Shown: positions 13,119 to 25,400 of the stretch, piece after piece
Position numbering within the stretch: the first letter of the stretch is position 1
How the letters are laid out: each line of letters starts with the position of its first letter
Assembly (NCBI RefSeq): GCF_000524195.1
Contig: NW_020170529.1
Location: 34,644 to 98,643 of the forward strand
Length of the DNA: 64,000 nucleotides
Direction of reading: 5' to 3'
Source of the DNA: Echinococcus granulosus
Taxonomy: Eukaryota; Platyhelminthes; Cestoda; Cyclophyllidea; Taeniidae
The notes under the pieces: generated by a model
Database searches by the model: none
Told to the model about the DNA's origin: nothing
What the model saw: only the letters and a program-made list of their open reading frames with translations
Made by a program: the position numbers and the translations under genes

Positions 13119-13500
13119 AGAAGAGGAGGCAAAAGAGAGTGCTGATGAAGACGAGGATAACTAAGTGGGGTTGCGACGATTTCCACCTCACATCATATCA
13201 CATTACATCCGATTCGAAAGTACAAGCTCTCACACATTCTAATCAGTTTTGTGGCATGTGATTTGGAGACCTATGGTATGCGCAGCTCTGTGTCGTCAAG
13301 AGCAGCACCCTCCATTCATACACCTCCTTCTCTGTGCTTCTTGTTTCTCGAGCTCGTCTTTTGCACACCCTCATGCTGTATCCTATCCACTTATATCGAG
13401 TGGCTCCCGATCTCAATCGCATTTATTTTATCAACCACAAGCAATTCACTGTGAATAATTGAAATTACACTCACCACATACACTTATCACACACACACAT
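13119..13500 (+). repeat. Inverted repeat, left near-identical arm
   Basis: This 382-bp segment is the reverse complement of 15679-16060, with one mismatch seen at 13152 plus the last base. It ends in a (CA)n tract (13488-13517). Both arms encode the same short spurious reading frames. Beyond this core the similarity continues but drops sharply, both outward (the next 25 bp or so) and inward (13870-14170 against 15240-15480). Confidence 0.9.
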
Positions 13501-13869
13501 ACACACACACGCACACAAAGGCAGCATAGTCCAATGAGGATGAAGTGACAGTGACGGTAATGCTGCTGGTGACCCGTGCCTTCCAAATATGGAATCAATG
13601 GTGAGGGTGTCGTTGTATTAGGTCACAACTACTGAATCATGTGTGTTGCGAGACAGGAGCATGAGAGGGCAAGAGCCAAGAAGCACAAGAGCATAAAAGG
13701 AGAATGCCACAAATGTCATTACGCGCCACAAATCATTCAGTGCGTAAAACCCTCCAAAATTTGCACTACGTCATCACAAGTTAGGCAAGGATGCGAGAAA
13801 AAAGAAGAAGAAAGTGAGGAAAGAACTAATAGGTGGTGAAAAGACCTCACTGTCCCCTGTTAATTCCAG

Positions 13870-14170
13870 ATCATATGGTTTCCTTTCTTCCTCCTACTTG
13901 ATTTTGAAGCAAACTGGATGATCCTAGGAAGTTGTTCTTGACAAGTTAATTTCACAAATGATATGTACTACCCCGTTAGAATGGGAAATTGAGTGGAGTG
14001 CCTGTCTCTCCAACAGTGATGTGAGTATCATCGAGGGATTCATTGCTAGACTCAAAGTGTAAGATATAATGCTTTGGTTCGGGATGATGCGTTCCGCTAT
14101 CGCAACATTTCCATTTTTTATGCTTGAGCTAGACTCGGCAAGTAAGCCAGACAACCTAGAATCACACCCA
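13870..14170 (+). repeat. Inverted repeat, left diverged inner arm
   Basis: The reverse complement of this stretch aligns to about 15240-15480 with many mismatches and small gaps. Shared blocks include CTTACACTTTGAGTC and CATATGATCT/CACATGATCT. Order and orientation show that it belongs to the same large inverted duplication as 13119-13500. Confidence 0.65.
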
Positions 14171-15239
14171 TCAGGTTCAACAAATTCGCTGGAAAGCTTT
14201 TAAGGCCGCGAGATCAAATAGTAACTTGTGATCCACCATCCCCGTATACTGCATGGACTTTTACTACTCGTTCGACAAATTTTGTGGGATTACTGCCATT
14301 AATTTCTAATAAATTTCTAAGCCAATTAAATATTTTGACAAACTTGTCAATTGTTAAAACAGAATTAAAAAGCTGGCGGTGAATCATGTAAACAGCCACA
14401 AGTCTAGACAACACTGGTATCCAATTTCAAGCGTAATCACAAATGATCAAGTCATGTTTGTCAGTCAGAGGCATCATCAGAGAGTAAAGAAATAAAATTC
14501 AGGTACACAGACTGCTAACTTTTATTTACCAACAAAGACTGCAGCTGGCTGCACTCCCTTCTTCACATCTCTGATCATGTGATCTCCTTACACCGCCAAA
14601 GCCAAGTTTACCTTCACACTAATAACACGGAGAGGAGTGGAATGCTTTCCGTCGAGAATAAAAGAGGCACTTGCATGTTGAAATTCCAACTACCACCTCC
14701 TAATGACAAATATTACTTGTTAACACTTTTTTCGCTTTTGCAGACCCTAAAATTCACATGACTAAATTTCCACAACAGAGAGAAGACACTTGTAACACAA
14801 TGGCAGTGGCACACCGCCTAGAATTTAGCGACTTTTCCATTAAAGGACTCTATGGGATAAGATTATTATTATGCCGGATTGATGGTGCTTCCCTTTGAGC
14901 ACAGTCTGGAAGTTAGTCATTCCTTTGAGAGGTGATAGACATCGAAAACACTTACTTTCTGCCAATTTGATCCCGGTTAAAAGGAGACTATCTAATATGA
15001 AATTACGTTTTTTGTCCCTGTTGAAGAACCCATTTTAATTAAGTTGACATTGTTGTATGAGGCGAATAAAAAAATTAGGTGCTTTTAAGTCTGGCTTGTC
15101 GGAACCACCTGTTCAAATTTGTACGGACTTGGAAAAGGCATGTGATCATTTATGTGGGACGGTACATTACTACCGTAGCGTTTGCGTTCTCCACTATTTT
15201 CCGTATATTTGGAGCCCTATTGCCTAAAAAATGTAGGAC

Positions 15240-15480
15240 AAATATGATCGAGACAATTCATTTTACCGTAGCTAAGTGTACCCTCGAGAATCAGAGTATT
15301 CTTTCTTACACTTTGAGTCCAGTAATGAATCTCTCCATGACAGGCGCATTACTGTAGGGGGAACAAGCGCTCCTCCCCATTCTCTGACTATGAAGGGCTA
15401 TTAAGCGTTACTTGTGGAATTTACGTGTCAAAGACAACCCGCGGTCCTGAGAACCACCTACATCAAGTAAGGCAAGGAAA
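15240..15480 (-). repeat. Inverted repeat, right diverged inner arm
   Basis: Diverged partner of 13870-14170, in inverse orientation. The 860-bp centre between the inner arms (about 14200-15060) shows no recognisable gene. Confidence 0.65.
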
Positions 15481-15578
15481 GGTAACCACATGATCTTTCA
15501 GCACCCACTCGCTCCTTCCCCGCCTTCCTCTTGCACCTCTTTGCATTAATCATCCACGTTGCATAGAGGTGGTGTGCA

Positions 15579-15678
15579 NNNNNNNNNNNNNNNNNNNNNN
15601 NNNNNNNNNNNNNNNNNNNNNNNNNNNNNNNNNNNNNNNNNNNNNNNNNNNNNNNNNNNNNNNNNNNNNNNNNNNNNN
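15579..15678. other. Assembly gap (100 N)
   Basis: Exactly 100 undetermined bases, the usual placeholder for a gap of unknown size. By comparison with the left arm, several hundred bases of the right arm of the inverted repeat are probably missing here. A (GT)n tract begins at its right edge. Confidence 0.99.
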
Positions 15679-16060
15679 GTGTGTGTGTGTGATAAGTGTA
15701 TGTGGTGAGTGTAATTTCAATTATTCACAGTGAATTGCTTGTGGTTGATAAAATAAATGCGATTGAGATCGGGAGCCACTCGATATAAGTGGATAGGATA
15801 CAGCATGAGGGTGTGCAAAAGACGAGCTCGAGAAACAAGAAGCACAGAGAAGGAGGTGTATGAATGGAGGGTGCTGCTCTTGACGACACAGAGCTGCGCA
15901 TACCATAGGTCTCCAAATCACATGCCACAAAACTGATTAGAATGTGTGAGAGCTTGTACTTTCGAATCGGATGTAATGTGATATGATGTGAGGTGGAAAT
16001 CGTCGCAACCCCACTTAGTTATCCTCATCTTCATCAGCACTCTCTTTTGCCTCCTCTTCT
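15679..16060 (-). repeat. Inverted repeat, right near-identical arm
   Basis: Reverse complement of 13119-13500 with essentially no differences, starting exactly at the edge of the assembly gap. Outside it, at 16061-16090, similarity to the left flank persists but with many mismatches. Confidence 0.9.
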
Positions 16061-16479
16061 AGTGATATTTTTTTAAGCTGGAAGTGGCTAGGACCATTTC
16101 TCGGTCATAATGGTAGATGATTACATTATTACTTTGCAAATAGAAATCAGAAAATAGAATAGGCATCTGAGATCTAAATTAGTTGACTAGGTTTGTGTAC
16201 GTACTTATTCAGGCACCTTATTCTGCAACACCCACAAGTTCTTGTGGTGCAGGTGGGTATTATATAACTAAATTTCACTTACAAGTCACTCTTTTCATGC
16301 CATTGTTGAGTGAAGTTGTTTTCAGGGCCAATTTTTAATTAACTAAGCGCTTTGTTGTTGTTTTATTCTGTGAACGCATTCACCCTTATTCTCCTTCCCT
16401 TGTAGGTGGTCACTTCGTTTCCTCCAGCTTGACCAAATTTTTACCTACGACTAAAGATAAACCAGATTAGTCTTAGTCA

Positions 16480-16960
16480 TGACTTGAGATAAGGCCAAGA
16501 CATCGTTGAATTGCAAAACCTAACGACACATGGTTCACATGTAAACGATGTCTGTCATGTGAAAACCAATCGTCCGCAATTTTATTGGCTGTACAGTCAA
16601 TATAAGGCGGTATGGCTTGGGCCAGGGGACCTGAGTTAGTGATGTGGGTGAATGCGTAGCCGGAGGCCAATGAGCACCTAGTGCCACGCGATACTTGTGT
16701 GTTGTGTTGATTGAGGCCATAGACATACACCCATAATCTCGAGGTCTGGTGACTCATCCAAAGGAGGTGCCGGGGGGGCCTGACTTCATCTCCTCTGTCC
16801 CGTCGTCCTCGCCCTCCGAGCCACATGTTAGCACGGGAGTCGGCGGGACGCACCACCGTGATTCATGCTGAATAAATTCTCTCCATGGTTGGGCTGATTC
16901 CCTGCGCTGTGCGTACACGTATGTACGCAAGTGGCTGTGGTTCAACCTCAATTACAATTA
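16480..16960. repeat. GC-richer repeat-like island
   Basis: This stretch is clearly richer in G and C than its flanks and is open in two minus-strand frames at once (16473-16856 and 16754-16951). The frames show no domain. The pattern fits a decayed mobile element or a composition island; no terminal repeats or target duplication were recognised. Confidence 0.3.
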
Positions 16961-17468
16961 ACTGCGTCACACTCACTTCCCAGCTCCCACAATTTTGGAT
17001 TCAACGACTTTTATGGTAATTCACATTCTTCTCATGCATTTGCTCTTTGAGTACTTGGTTCACAAACTGCATGGATGAGGAAGAAGAGTTTGTCACCATA
17101 AAGACCAGACAACTGCCTTCAACACTTTGGCCTACAAGTTCCCATTAAATGATTTCAGTAAGGAGTAAACCGTGGACTTATTACAAAGGGGACCGGGTAA
17201 CATCTGTCCGATGCAAATCAGCTTATCCTAGCTGCCCTACTGCATACAATCAAGTGGTGAGACAGATTTATTCCATCGAAATAACAGATTACCTACAAAA
17301 TTGGTGGTATTGAGGAGTCCTATTTCCTTGAATACATGAGTCACTTGGACAAATGTATGCGTATACAGAACTACGAGGCTATCCATGCGTTTATTTCCTA
17401 TGGCAACAGTGAATTGCATTGATTATAATGGAGGCTAGGCGAAAACGCGTAGGTACACGCGAAGCGAA

Positions 17469-17525
17469 GCAGGCAGCAATGGCAGTGGCAGTGGTAGCAG
17501 CAGCAGCAGCAGCAGAAGCAGCGGC
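17469..17525 (+). repeat. GCA/AGC trinucleotide microsatellite
   Basis: Imperfect GCA-rich tract with a pure AGC run of 20 nt at 17496-17515. It is not within a recognised coding exon. Confidence 0.85.
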
Positions 17526-18729
17526 ATAGGTCGCAGAACGCGCATGCCCACCTCCAGGTAGTAATGACGGCTGCCCGTCTCACTGCCCGCTTTAAGCATT
17601 CAGAGCCTAGCACATTCAGGCATTGGACTGTAGTCAGAAATCACGCGGATTTACTGTTAAAATGGAATGGAAAAGAAGTGCATTTCTCGGGGTTAAAGAG
17701 ATCAACTTACAGAATGACATGTGGTCTTAACCAAAGAGGCGCTTTAAAGCTAACAATAAGCCAGTCTGATGGTTGGGAGAAAGTACCAAATAGATGTTCT
17801 CTGGGCCAGCTTGAGGTATTTGAGAGTTAATTTTGTTTACCATCAATACCCGTTCAGTTAAAAATGTTAGTCCACTTTGAGTGATAGTGCAGAGTCATAC
17901 TGCATTGTGGATTTTTTAAGCAGCCCGCACTAATTCCTGATTCAGTACGCAAGCATTGTCCCCGACTAACAATCACTGGGTGTTGGGTTTTTCGGCACCG
18001 AAGTTGCATTCCAACTAGATAATGCGAAGGGATCCGCAACAGTAAGGTTGTCACCGGATAGGACGATGGTCTGTCTCTACACGTGAGCTCTTTTTTCCCC
18101 CTTGATGGTAGAAACACTCCGCATTTTCTTCAAGCTAGGCACAGTATACATTATATCACGAAGTATACGGATGGGTGAATTTAATTTGTTTACTCAGCCT
18201 TTCGAGGTGTAGCATTTAATCCCTACACTTTTTACATCCAAGTTGTGAGTCCCTTTCATTGGATAGCGATTGAAAATGTTCTGCCCTGTAAAAATTATTT
18301 ATTACCAAGTCGACACACAATAAACTGACGTTAGTACAATGCACTTGACCCACCTAGTCAGGAAACGATGACCTGCTCCTGTAAATATCAACTATCTAAA
18401 TGGTCGAAGATGCTGAAAAGGAAAATATATGACATTTGATCAGGCTGAAATGGGAATGACAATGCCTCAAAATACGGCCAAAGTGGAGTTGATCCACGAC
18501 TGACGACACGACGATGTGGAATAGCCTAACGAGGCTATCCAGAGATTACAAACTTTCCATACATTGAGGACGATGAAGTGAGTCCTAGTTATGTTAGCAA
18601 TCAAAGCATAAAAAGCACTAACTTGAATGCTTCTTATTAAAAAACCTATTACGACTAATTTAGGAATAATGGGCTAACGTAAGATACGAAAAGTGCCGCA
18701 AATCTGTTTCAGTTCATAATATGCTTTTG

Positions 18730-19260
18730 ATGCACTACAACGACAATCCAGATCCACCAGAAATTCTGAGAGCGCTCACGCGATGAAAGCGAGGCCAACA
18801 TGAGAACAAGGAACTGCACGAGAGAAGCCAGGGCCAGTACCGCAGCAAAGAAATACTGGAAACGTTTGGGTCAAACCGTCCCTTTACCAGTTTGGCATGA
18901 CCAACTCCCATCACCTTGTCGGAATTCCTACGACAGTGCGTCCCGACTTGAGGAATGACCCTCACGGTCAGAATAACCTACAATGTACACGAGATTAACA
19001 CAAGTCGGAAATACGCCCATTTACACATCAAGATCCTAGAATAGTATGGGGCCCGAGGGAGAATACGATTCGCGAACGAATGACGGCCAACCGACATTGA
19101 CGGCAGACAGACCCCCAGAGCTACTTGGATGGCCTCCACCCCTGGTTAGGCAGAACCATCCAAGTCCCCTGCAAGGCTGAATATTCACAGGCGACAAACC
19201 TAACCCATAGAGCAGACTACAAAACCTACTGGAGAGAACCAAACCAAGGTCTAAATCAGC
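18730..19260 (-). repeat. Second GC-richer repeat-like island
   Basis: GC-richer than its flanks and open for long stretches on the minus strand (18735-18965 and 19036-19242). On that strand a segment beginning TGTTAATC (about 18992) and ending GCATCA (18729) has the TG...CA ends typical of a solo LTR. No second copy or target-site duplication was seen, so this is only a suggestion. No protein domain was recognised. Confidence 0.3.
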
Positions 19261-19451
19261 ATATATTTTTTTACAAACTTGATATTATATTTCAGATAAA
19301 ATACATGCATATAAAAAGTCCATGTAACAGTAGTAGGTACTTTTGGACAAATATACATAACACGCGGGGTAAAAATTGATCGAACATCAACCGAGACAAT
19401 CAGACCCTATTACAAAATGCATCGGAAAACGTAGAGCCTGGCCTCGATGGT

Positions 19452-19988
19452 TTACGAACTGTCATCGCCCTTCTTTGCATTGTACTTTTCCATTGCCTTT
19501 TGATACTTGGCCTTCTCCTGAGAAGCCTGAGTTTCATATTTCGACCTATTCTTGCATTGCTCCCACCGAGAAGCGAGTTCCTTTGCGCATTGACCAACAG
19601 ACCAATCTGGATGAGCCTCTCGGACCTTAGGACGTTCATCTTGACAGAATAGGAAGAAAGCGGACATAGGCTTCTTCGGAGCATTAGGATCCTTCTTCTT
19701 CTTTTTCTTGTCATCACTAGAGGGCGGTGTGTAGTTCTTCATGGCCTTTTGATACCGTTCCTTGTCCTTCGCCGCGATATCTTCATATTTTTTCTTTTCC
19801 TTGGCAGATAGAGCCTACCAAAATAGTAACATGCAAAGTCTTACCTTCCACTTGGCAGAGCATTCCTTCGAAAACGTCGAAAAATCAATCGATGCTGACG
19901 GGTTCTTCTTCTTATGCTCATCACGCATTGATTGCACGAAAACGGCGTAGGGAGAGAGGGCCCGCTTCGGCTTAGACTTATCCTTCAT
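19452..19988 (-). CDS. HMGB: HMGB-type protein with two HMG boxes
   Basis: HMGB proteins bind and bend DNA without sequence specificity in chromatin. Two exons, 19988-19845 and 19814-19452, are joined over a 30-nt intron (GTAAG...TAG), giving 168 residues. Box A spans about residues 6-75 (KPKRALSPYAVFVQSM, KECSAKWKALSAKEKKKYED). Box B spans about 90-160 (DPNAPKKPMSAFFLF, VGQCAKELASRWEQ, YQKAMEKYNAKK). A KKKKKKD linker precedes box B. Human HMGB1 is 215 residues with a long Asp/Glu tail. Here the protein stops after KKGDDSS, so the tail is almost absent. The box A redox cysteine equivalent to human Cys23 is Met21, while Cys43 (human Cys45) is kept. The ATG at 19986-19988 directly starts the conserved basic N-terminus. 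It lies head-to-head with the PIAS gene, about 2.5 kb away. Confidence 0.93.
19815..19844 (-). other. 30-nt intron in HMGB
   Basis: GT/AG intron of only 30 nt, phase 0 after Lys48 within box A. It begins GTAAGAC and ends TTGGTAG. Reading through it in frame would break the otherwise continuous box A (…KWK|ALSAKEK…), so removal is well supported by homology. Confidence 0.88.
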
Positions 19989-20569
19989 CTTAAATTTTGA
20001 TTTGTGCTGATAATTACTGGATATGAGGATTTCGATTTACGTCACCGGTATAAACAAACTTCGACATGCCTGGTACTTCAAGTAACTACAAATGTAATAA
20101 TCAGAAGTTAACACTTCTCCTATTTTTATTAAAAGGGCTTAAAACAACTTTGTTTCTATGAAAATAACACACTCATTGCTAATCAATGTGGCTCAAAAGG
20201 GATTGAAAAGCTGGTGAGTTGTTATTTCTTTAGGCAAATGTATTTACTTTTTTAAAAACGAAAATAGTGTAATGTGATAGAATATGCTAAAAATCAGTGT
20301 GCGGCATTGTTTTGCTTGTTTGGACTCAAAAAACTATTTTTTTATCAAAACGAAAGAATAAGTATTCATCACTCGGATACTTATATGCTTTTCGGAACCT
20401 TTTGCATTTTACCCTAACAGAAACTTTAAAACACTGGCCAGCTACAAATTTGGTTGTTCGTTATCGAATCACTCCTTTGTGGAAGAAAAAGCAACCTCTA
20501 CCGAACCTTTAGTAGCCACGTCCCATCAGTGGCGGTGGTTTGAACGGCTTTAAAGAGAATCGTGTAAAT

Positions 20570-21400
20570 TGTAGGTGAAGTGCTCCGAGACTTCCCTGAA
20601 GACGGAAGAAGACATAATACTAGGCCAGAATATTGCAACACATTGGTTGTTTATCCCTCGGTATTGGCGAGGAGCCACTTCTGACTTTGCATTTGTGCCA
20701 CGCCGAGTGAGCCGGCTTTCGGGCCATGCCGATAGCCCACGTACCTTTTCTGTGCCGAACATATATATTCTGCCTGAGTGGCATGTCTTCTTTCGTCTTC
20801 AGAGAAGTCTTGAGACGCTACATTGGTGGCAACCAAAAGCGAACTCGATCCTGGCGTACATCTTTCTTAGCGGAGCGAAAGAAGTACATATACGGCGGAT
20901 GGGAGAATGGCGATGACCCTAAACAGAAGGACTGAAATTGGTGCCAACCCTCGGCATCTGCCTTAGTCCCTTGTACTGCAGAAAAACTATTAACAGCTGA
21001 AGCTACACCAGTCGTGAACTATCTGGAAGTTTCGTTACGGACTTTTCCTACCACACCAACATAAATCTGTTGATAAAGTGCAATTGCGATGCCTCCTCCA
21101 TCGCCTTACTAACTGAATAGATTGTAGCAGCTCCAAAGTAGGAAAAACGTGGCAAGAAGGAATGGCCGCGAAGCTCCTCCCTCATGGACCTGTATTAAAT
21201 CCCGTCCTTCCATACACAAATCTGCTTGTAGGCCAGTGTTCCTACATCTATTTGTGGACACGAACGCTGGTTAGCGCAACTCCCTGTTCCCGAATTAAGT
21301 TCCAAAACCAGACGAAACTCCACATCCAGTTAAATTGCCAAGAGGGATCAGTGACGTTGACGTCAAGTATCTCCTCAGTTGCATGAAGATTTGGTGACTG
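20570..21400 (+). repeat. Dispersed repeat family, copy A
   Basis: Aligns along about 800 bp with 35225-36000 and over its first part with 21525-21730. Shared landmarks are the GGGCCA...AGCCC block (about 20718-20740), the block TCTTCTTTCGTCTTCAGAGA (20786-20805), CTGCAGAAAAACTATTAA and TTGCCAAGAGGGATCAGTGA near 21340. The segment 20578-20616 is inverse-complementary to 20782-20820, so the left end could fold into a 39-bp stem with a 165-base loop. No coding domain was recognised; it is probably a non-autonomous element. Confidence 0.75.
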
Positions 21401-21524
21401 GCGCGGCCGGGTCGCGGGTATTTCTTTACAGCACCGACTAATTTTTGCTGTCTGGCGCGTGAGGGTGACCAGGGAGGGGGGGGCTGGGAAGACGCTCAAG
21501 AGAGGGGAGGGGCTATGTAATACG

Positions 21525-21730
21525 TAGAAGTTTATCTCTTGGTATTGGCGTGGCGCCACCTTTGACTTAGCCTTTGTACCAAGCCGGGTGGGCTGGCCTT
21601 TGGGCCAGACCAGTAGCCCAAATACCTTCTCTGTATCGAATATGCATGTATTCTGCCCAAGTCTTATATCTTTTTTGTCTTCAGAGTAGCCTCAAGATGC
21701 TGTAATATGTGCTTTCGACATGTAGAAGCT
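21525..21730 (+). repeat. Dispersed repeat family, partial copy C
   Basis: Diverged partial copy of the family at 20570-21400, sharing TATTGGCG...GCCAC, the GGGCCA...AGCCCA block and GTCTTCAGAG, in the same order and strand. It stops after the equivalent of the first 250 bp or so. Confidence 0.7.
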
Positions 21731-22470
21731 ACTGGGGCTAATGGCACAGCTCAAACGCCCTCCCACCCGTCGAGGCACAACGGCCAAATCAAGGTGTCTC
21801 TTCACCAAAACTGACCGCTAAATAGCCAACGCATTACACAAAAAACGTAAAGTCCTATCAATGGCGATCGAGTGTGCAACACCGTTTTAGCTTAAGAGGG
21901 GTAAAAGTCACTGAATTTAAAGACTCGTGATGGATTGATCCATTTGGTCTTATTAGGCTTCCAACGTTATAATGAGTTTTACCTGACCCTTTGTTTCGTA
22001 TTTTACGGTGTTAACGAACATCATTGTGCATTGGATGGAAAAGGTCCCTCTAACATTTGACAAAGGTCTAGGAAATCCAACGAATCATATTAAGGTTGTT
22101 CCCTGTAATGAATAATCCTAGTATAAAGCATAAAAGCAATTGAAAAGGTTTTAGGGCTAGGATGCCTGCTCATACGTCCTTTGTACTGTCGTTTTAATCA
22201 TTTCCTAGAAAGGGGAGTACCTGGAACATTAGTTAAGACCCCCTTTGTAAATTACCGCCGGTCAATTAACCCATACAAAGTTGGTCCTTCCAAATTTTCT
22301 ATAAATTTAGCACGACAAAAATTCAAAATTCAGATTGCCAATACCACAAAATTTCAGCTGACACGGCTTTTGTTTTTAATGTTTTAGTTAACCTGCGGCG
22401 CCACTTTGGATGATTTCTAAGACTAGCTTAAAGGTTGTTTGTTTTCAGCGTCGATCTATTTTTTCCGTAG

Positions 22471-25400
22471 GAGTACATTCATTCATGCAAAAGAAAAACC
22501 CTTGAAAGTCTACTTAAGACCGCTGGTTTACCCACAAGCGGATTGAAGGATTCACTTATTGTCAGGCTCCTCAATTACATTGACGTTGGTCCGTCTGACG
22601 AGTTTATTTCGAAAGTTAATTTAATGATGCAAACAACTATGTCTCGATATGGTCTTCGTCCAGGCGATATCCAAACTCTTGCTCTTAACGGTATGGTTAC
22701 CTTCTTGTATCGCCTTTGCGGTATTTTGTTTGCTGCTGCTTATTCGTCTTGTTATATTAGGAGCATCAATGCCCGAAATCACCTCTGGAACTCAACCGAA
22801 TGTCGACAATGTGAATAAGCAACAACTAATACGAATGCAGCAAAATGTGAATTCTCTTCGAATTCCTTCGCTGCAATTACCTCATCAACATCAGTTAGCC
22901 CAACCAAACTTGCGTTCTGGCCATATGAGGCTTACTGGCCCTCCCATGGATCCTCATAATTGGATTACTACCAGTCAGAATAATCGTGAACAATCTCGAG
23001 CAAACATGCAGACCAACAGCGGATTTATAACGTTGCCAATGCGTAAGTTTTTATTTGTTCGTCATGATATCCAAGCTTGGCTCCATAGATTTTGGGATAT
23101 ATCCATGCCCACGATGATCACCCCATGCGATTTAGCTCCTTTGTGAATTATTTTGTGCACTGGTTTACTGTTACTAGGTTTGCTGCTTCAGTTGGTTTGA
23201 CCATGATTTTCCTGCATTCTTGTTAGCTGATGGGGTTTTGCGGCTTCCACTTTGTCCCCTGTTGCGTTTCGAGGAATCTCCGTTCTACAAAATTCTGGAT
23301 GTGATTATTCCTCCTACCATAATGACGCCTTCCGCATACAACTTCACTCCTGGCAAGCGAACTTACGAACGTCTGCTTGATTTCCGTATCAATTCGGATC
23401 AAGCTGAAACCATCACTTACCATAGGTACCGTCATTTTCTACTTTCACAACTTTTCCGCTTAAACATTGTCAGCTCTCGTAATCATGGCTAGTTTCGAAA
23501 TTTTCAATTTTGGTCTTCACAAGCAGGAGTCAGTTTTGGTTCTTAAAAAAGTGCATTTGTAGCACGTTTTGATTGACAGGTTTTGGAAGGCGGTTTAAAC
23601 TGTCCTAGAAAGTAATGATTCATCTAAACGTAGTTTAGAACTTTTGTCACATAGAACCTAAGGCACCTAGACACTGGTTAAAATGGTGAAAGACGCAAGT
23701 TATGGATTTACTAGGCTGCCCCGATAAATCTATCTAAAGCGTTTTCGTGCATTCGTAGATGGAATTTTGTCCCACTAAAGCTGAACGGTTATATCCAATA
23801 TCAAAATGACTTTTGTATCTGCTACTAGGTTGTAATGGCACAGTATTTTTTAAGTTCATCTAAATGGTCAATGAATCGTTAATATGGCTGTTATTTGGAG
23901 ATAGGTCGAGTCCCATTTGATGTTTTTGAATTTTGATTTAAGTCATCGACTTGATGGCAACCGCCGGGATTTCGGCGTGCAGGTGCTAATGCGTTTCGGT
24001 AAACTTGAGCCTTCTTTACTACCGGAGGTTGTTGCAGCCTCGACTCCGGACTCAAGCGAACCTGCCCTCGCACCATTTGCCGATAGCATGCCTATTCATC
24101 TCAATATTTTTGTGAATGTAAAGCAAGCCATGCTCCCGCCGTTGCTCCCAACCTGTAGACCTAATATGGATGGTCGACGCTACGCCCGACCGGTTAACAT
24201 TACACCCTTGGTATGCTACTTTCCACGCTCATTGAATACCCATCCTCTAGCTAGCTATTCTTTTTATAGCACTTATTTCATACTGTGTTTACGTGGTATA
24301 AAGTACCAAGTTGTAACACACTGAAACCCATCTTCAGTAATCCAACCCTTTTGTATACGGTGGCATACGTCTAGTTTATGCCTTATTTCAGCGTTTGCGA
24401 TTTCTGGAGTTGGAAATGTAGCTAATTAACATCATAATTACATTAGAGGTTGATTGCTGAATTTTTTCACACTAGAGTGCTTTAGTAATATTGTTTTCCC
24501 ATGCCAAAGCACGTACGTCGTATACATGAACCACATTTCCATTTAGCTACGTGTTTCTCCGTCTGTATCCAACCATGTGAAACTGTCTTGGTCGCACGAT
24601 TACTCAACCTTTTCCTACAACTTTTTTGCAATATACCTCGTTCAAAAGCACTCAACCAAAGAACTATGCGAGGCCCTTCGAACGCATGCGTACCGGCCTG
24701 CTCTGGTTGTCCAGGTACGGGGTGGTTTCATAGGACATCTGATAATGAGTAGTGTATTTTACTCTATTTCACTCCCACTGTCGCATTATTTTTTTAATAT
24801 TTTAATTTGTCTAAGTCATTTCTGTTACAAAAATTCCACTGACCTCTTATTCACCTGGTGTAACCGGGCCTGTTGGAAACTTGTTCTTCCGTAGAGGCAA
24901 ATAGTGGACAAGCTTGCTTCTACTGTGACATCCTGTGGCGGTGGCAGCGACAATGAGGTGATGGACGAGAGCGATGACGATGATTTGCAAATTCAAAACA
25001 CCTTGCCCGTGCAACTACTCTGTCCTCTCTCCAAGTGTCGCATCAAGTTGCCTGTGAGAGGTCAAAGGTGCCAGCATATCCAGTGTTACGACGCTGACAC
25101 CTATCTCCTCATTAATGAACGGAAACCTGCTTGGAAGTGCCCCGTTTGTGACTCACTGGCTCCCTTCCATGAGCTGTTTGTCGATGGGTGAGTACGCAGT
25201 CCTAAATTTCTCCGTCAGATCTGCTAGGAAGGGAAGTTGGGCGTATTTGTCCTTTAGACTGTGTGAAGATTTATGTAGTTGGTTGATCAAAGTAGGAAAA
25301 AGAGAAGTTTGTTTTCTAGATTGATGAGTCTGGTTCCGGTTACAATCTTTTTTGATTCGGTACGTATAGGCGGATTTCATGACGATGCTGTCCAAACTAC

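Noticed and set aside
13249..13458. Short frames repeated identically at 15721-15930
   Set aside because: Their identity reflects the inverted DNA repeat, not protein conservation; two overlapping frames are equally conserved.
19400..19717. Open frames on both strands overlapping the HMGB exon
   Set aside because: They are out-of-frame or antisense shadows of the HMG-box coding sequence.
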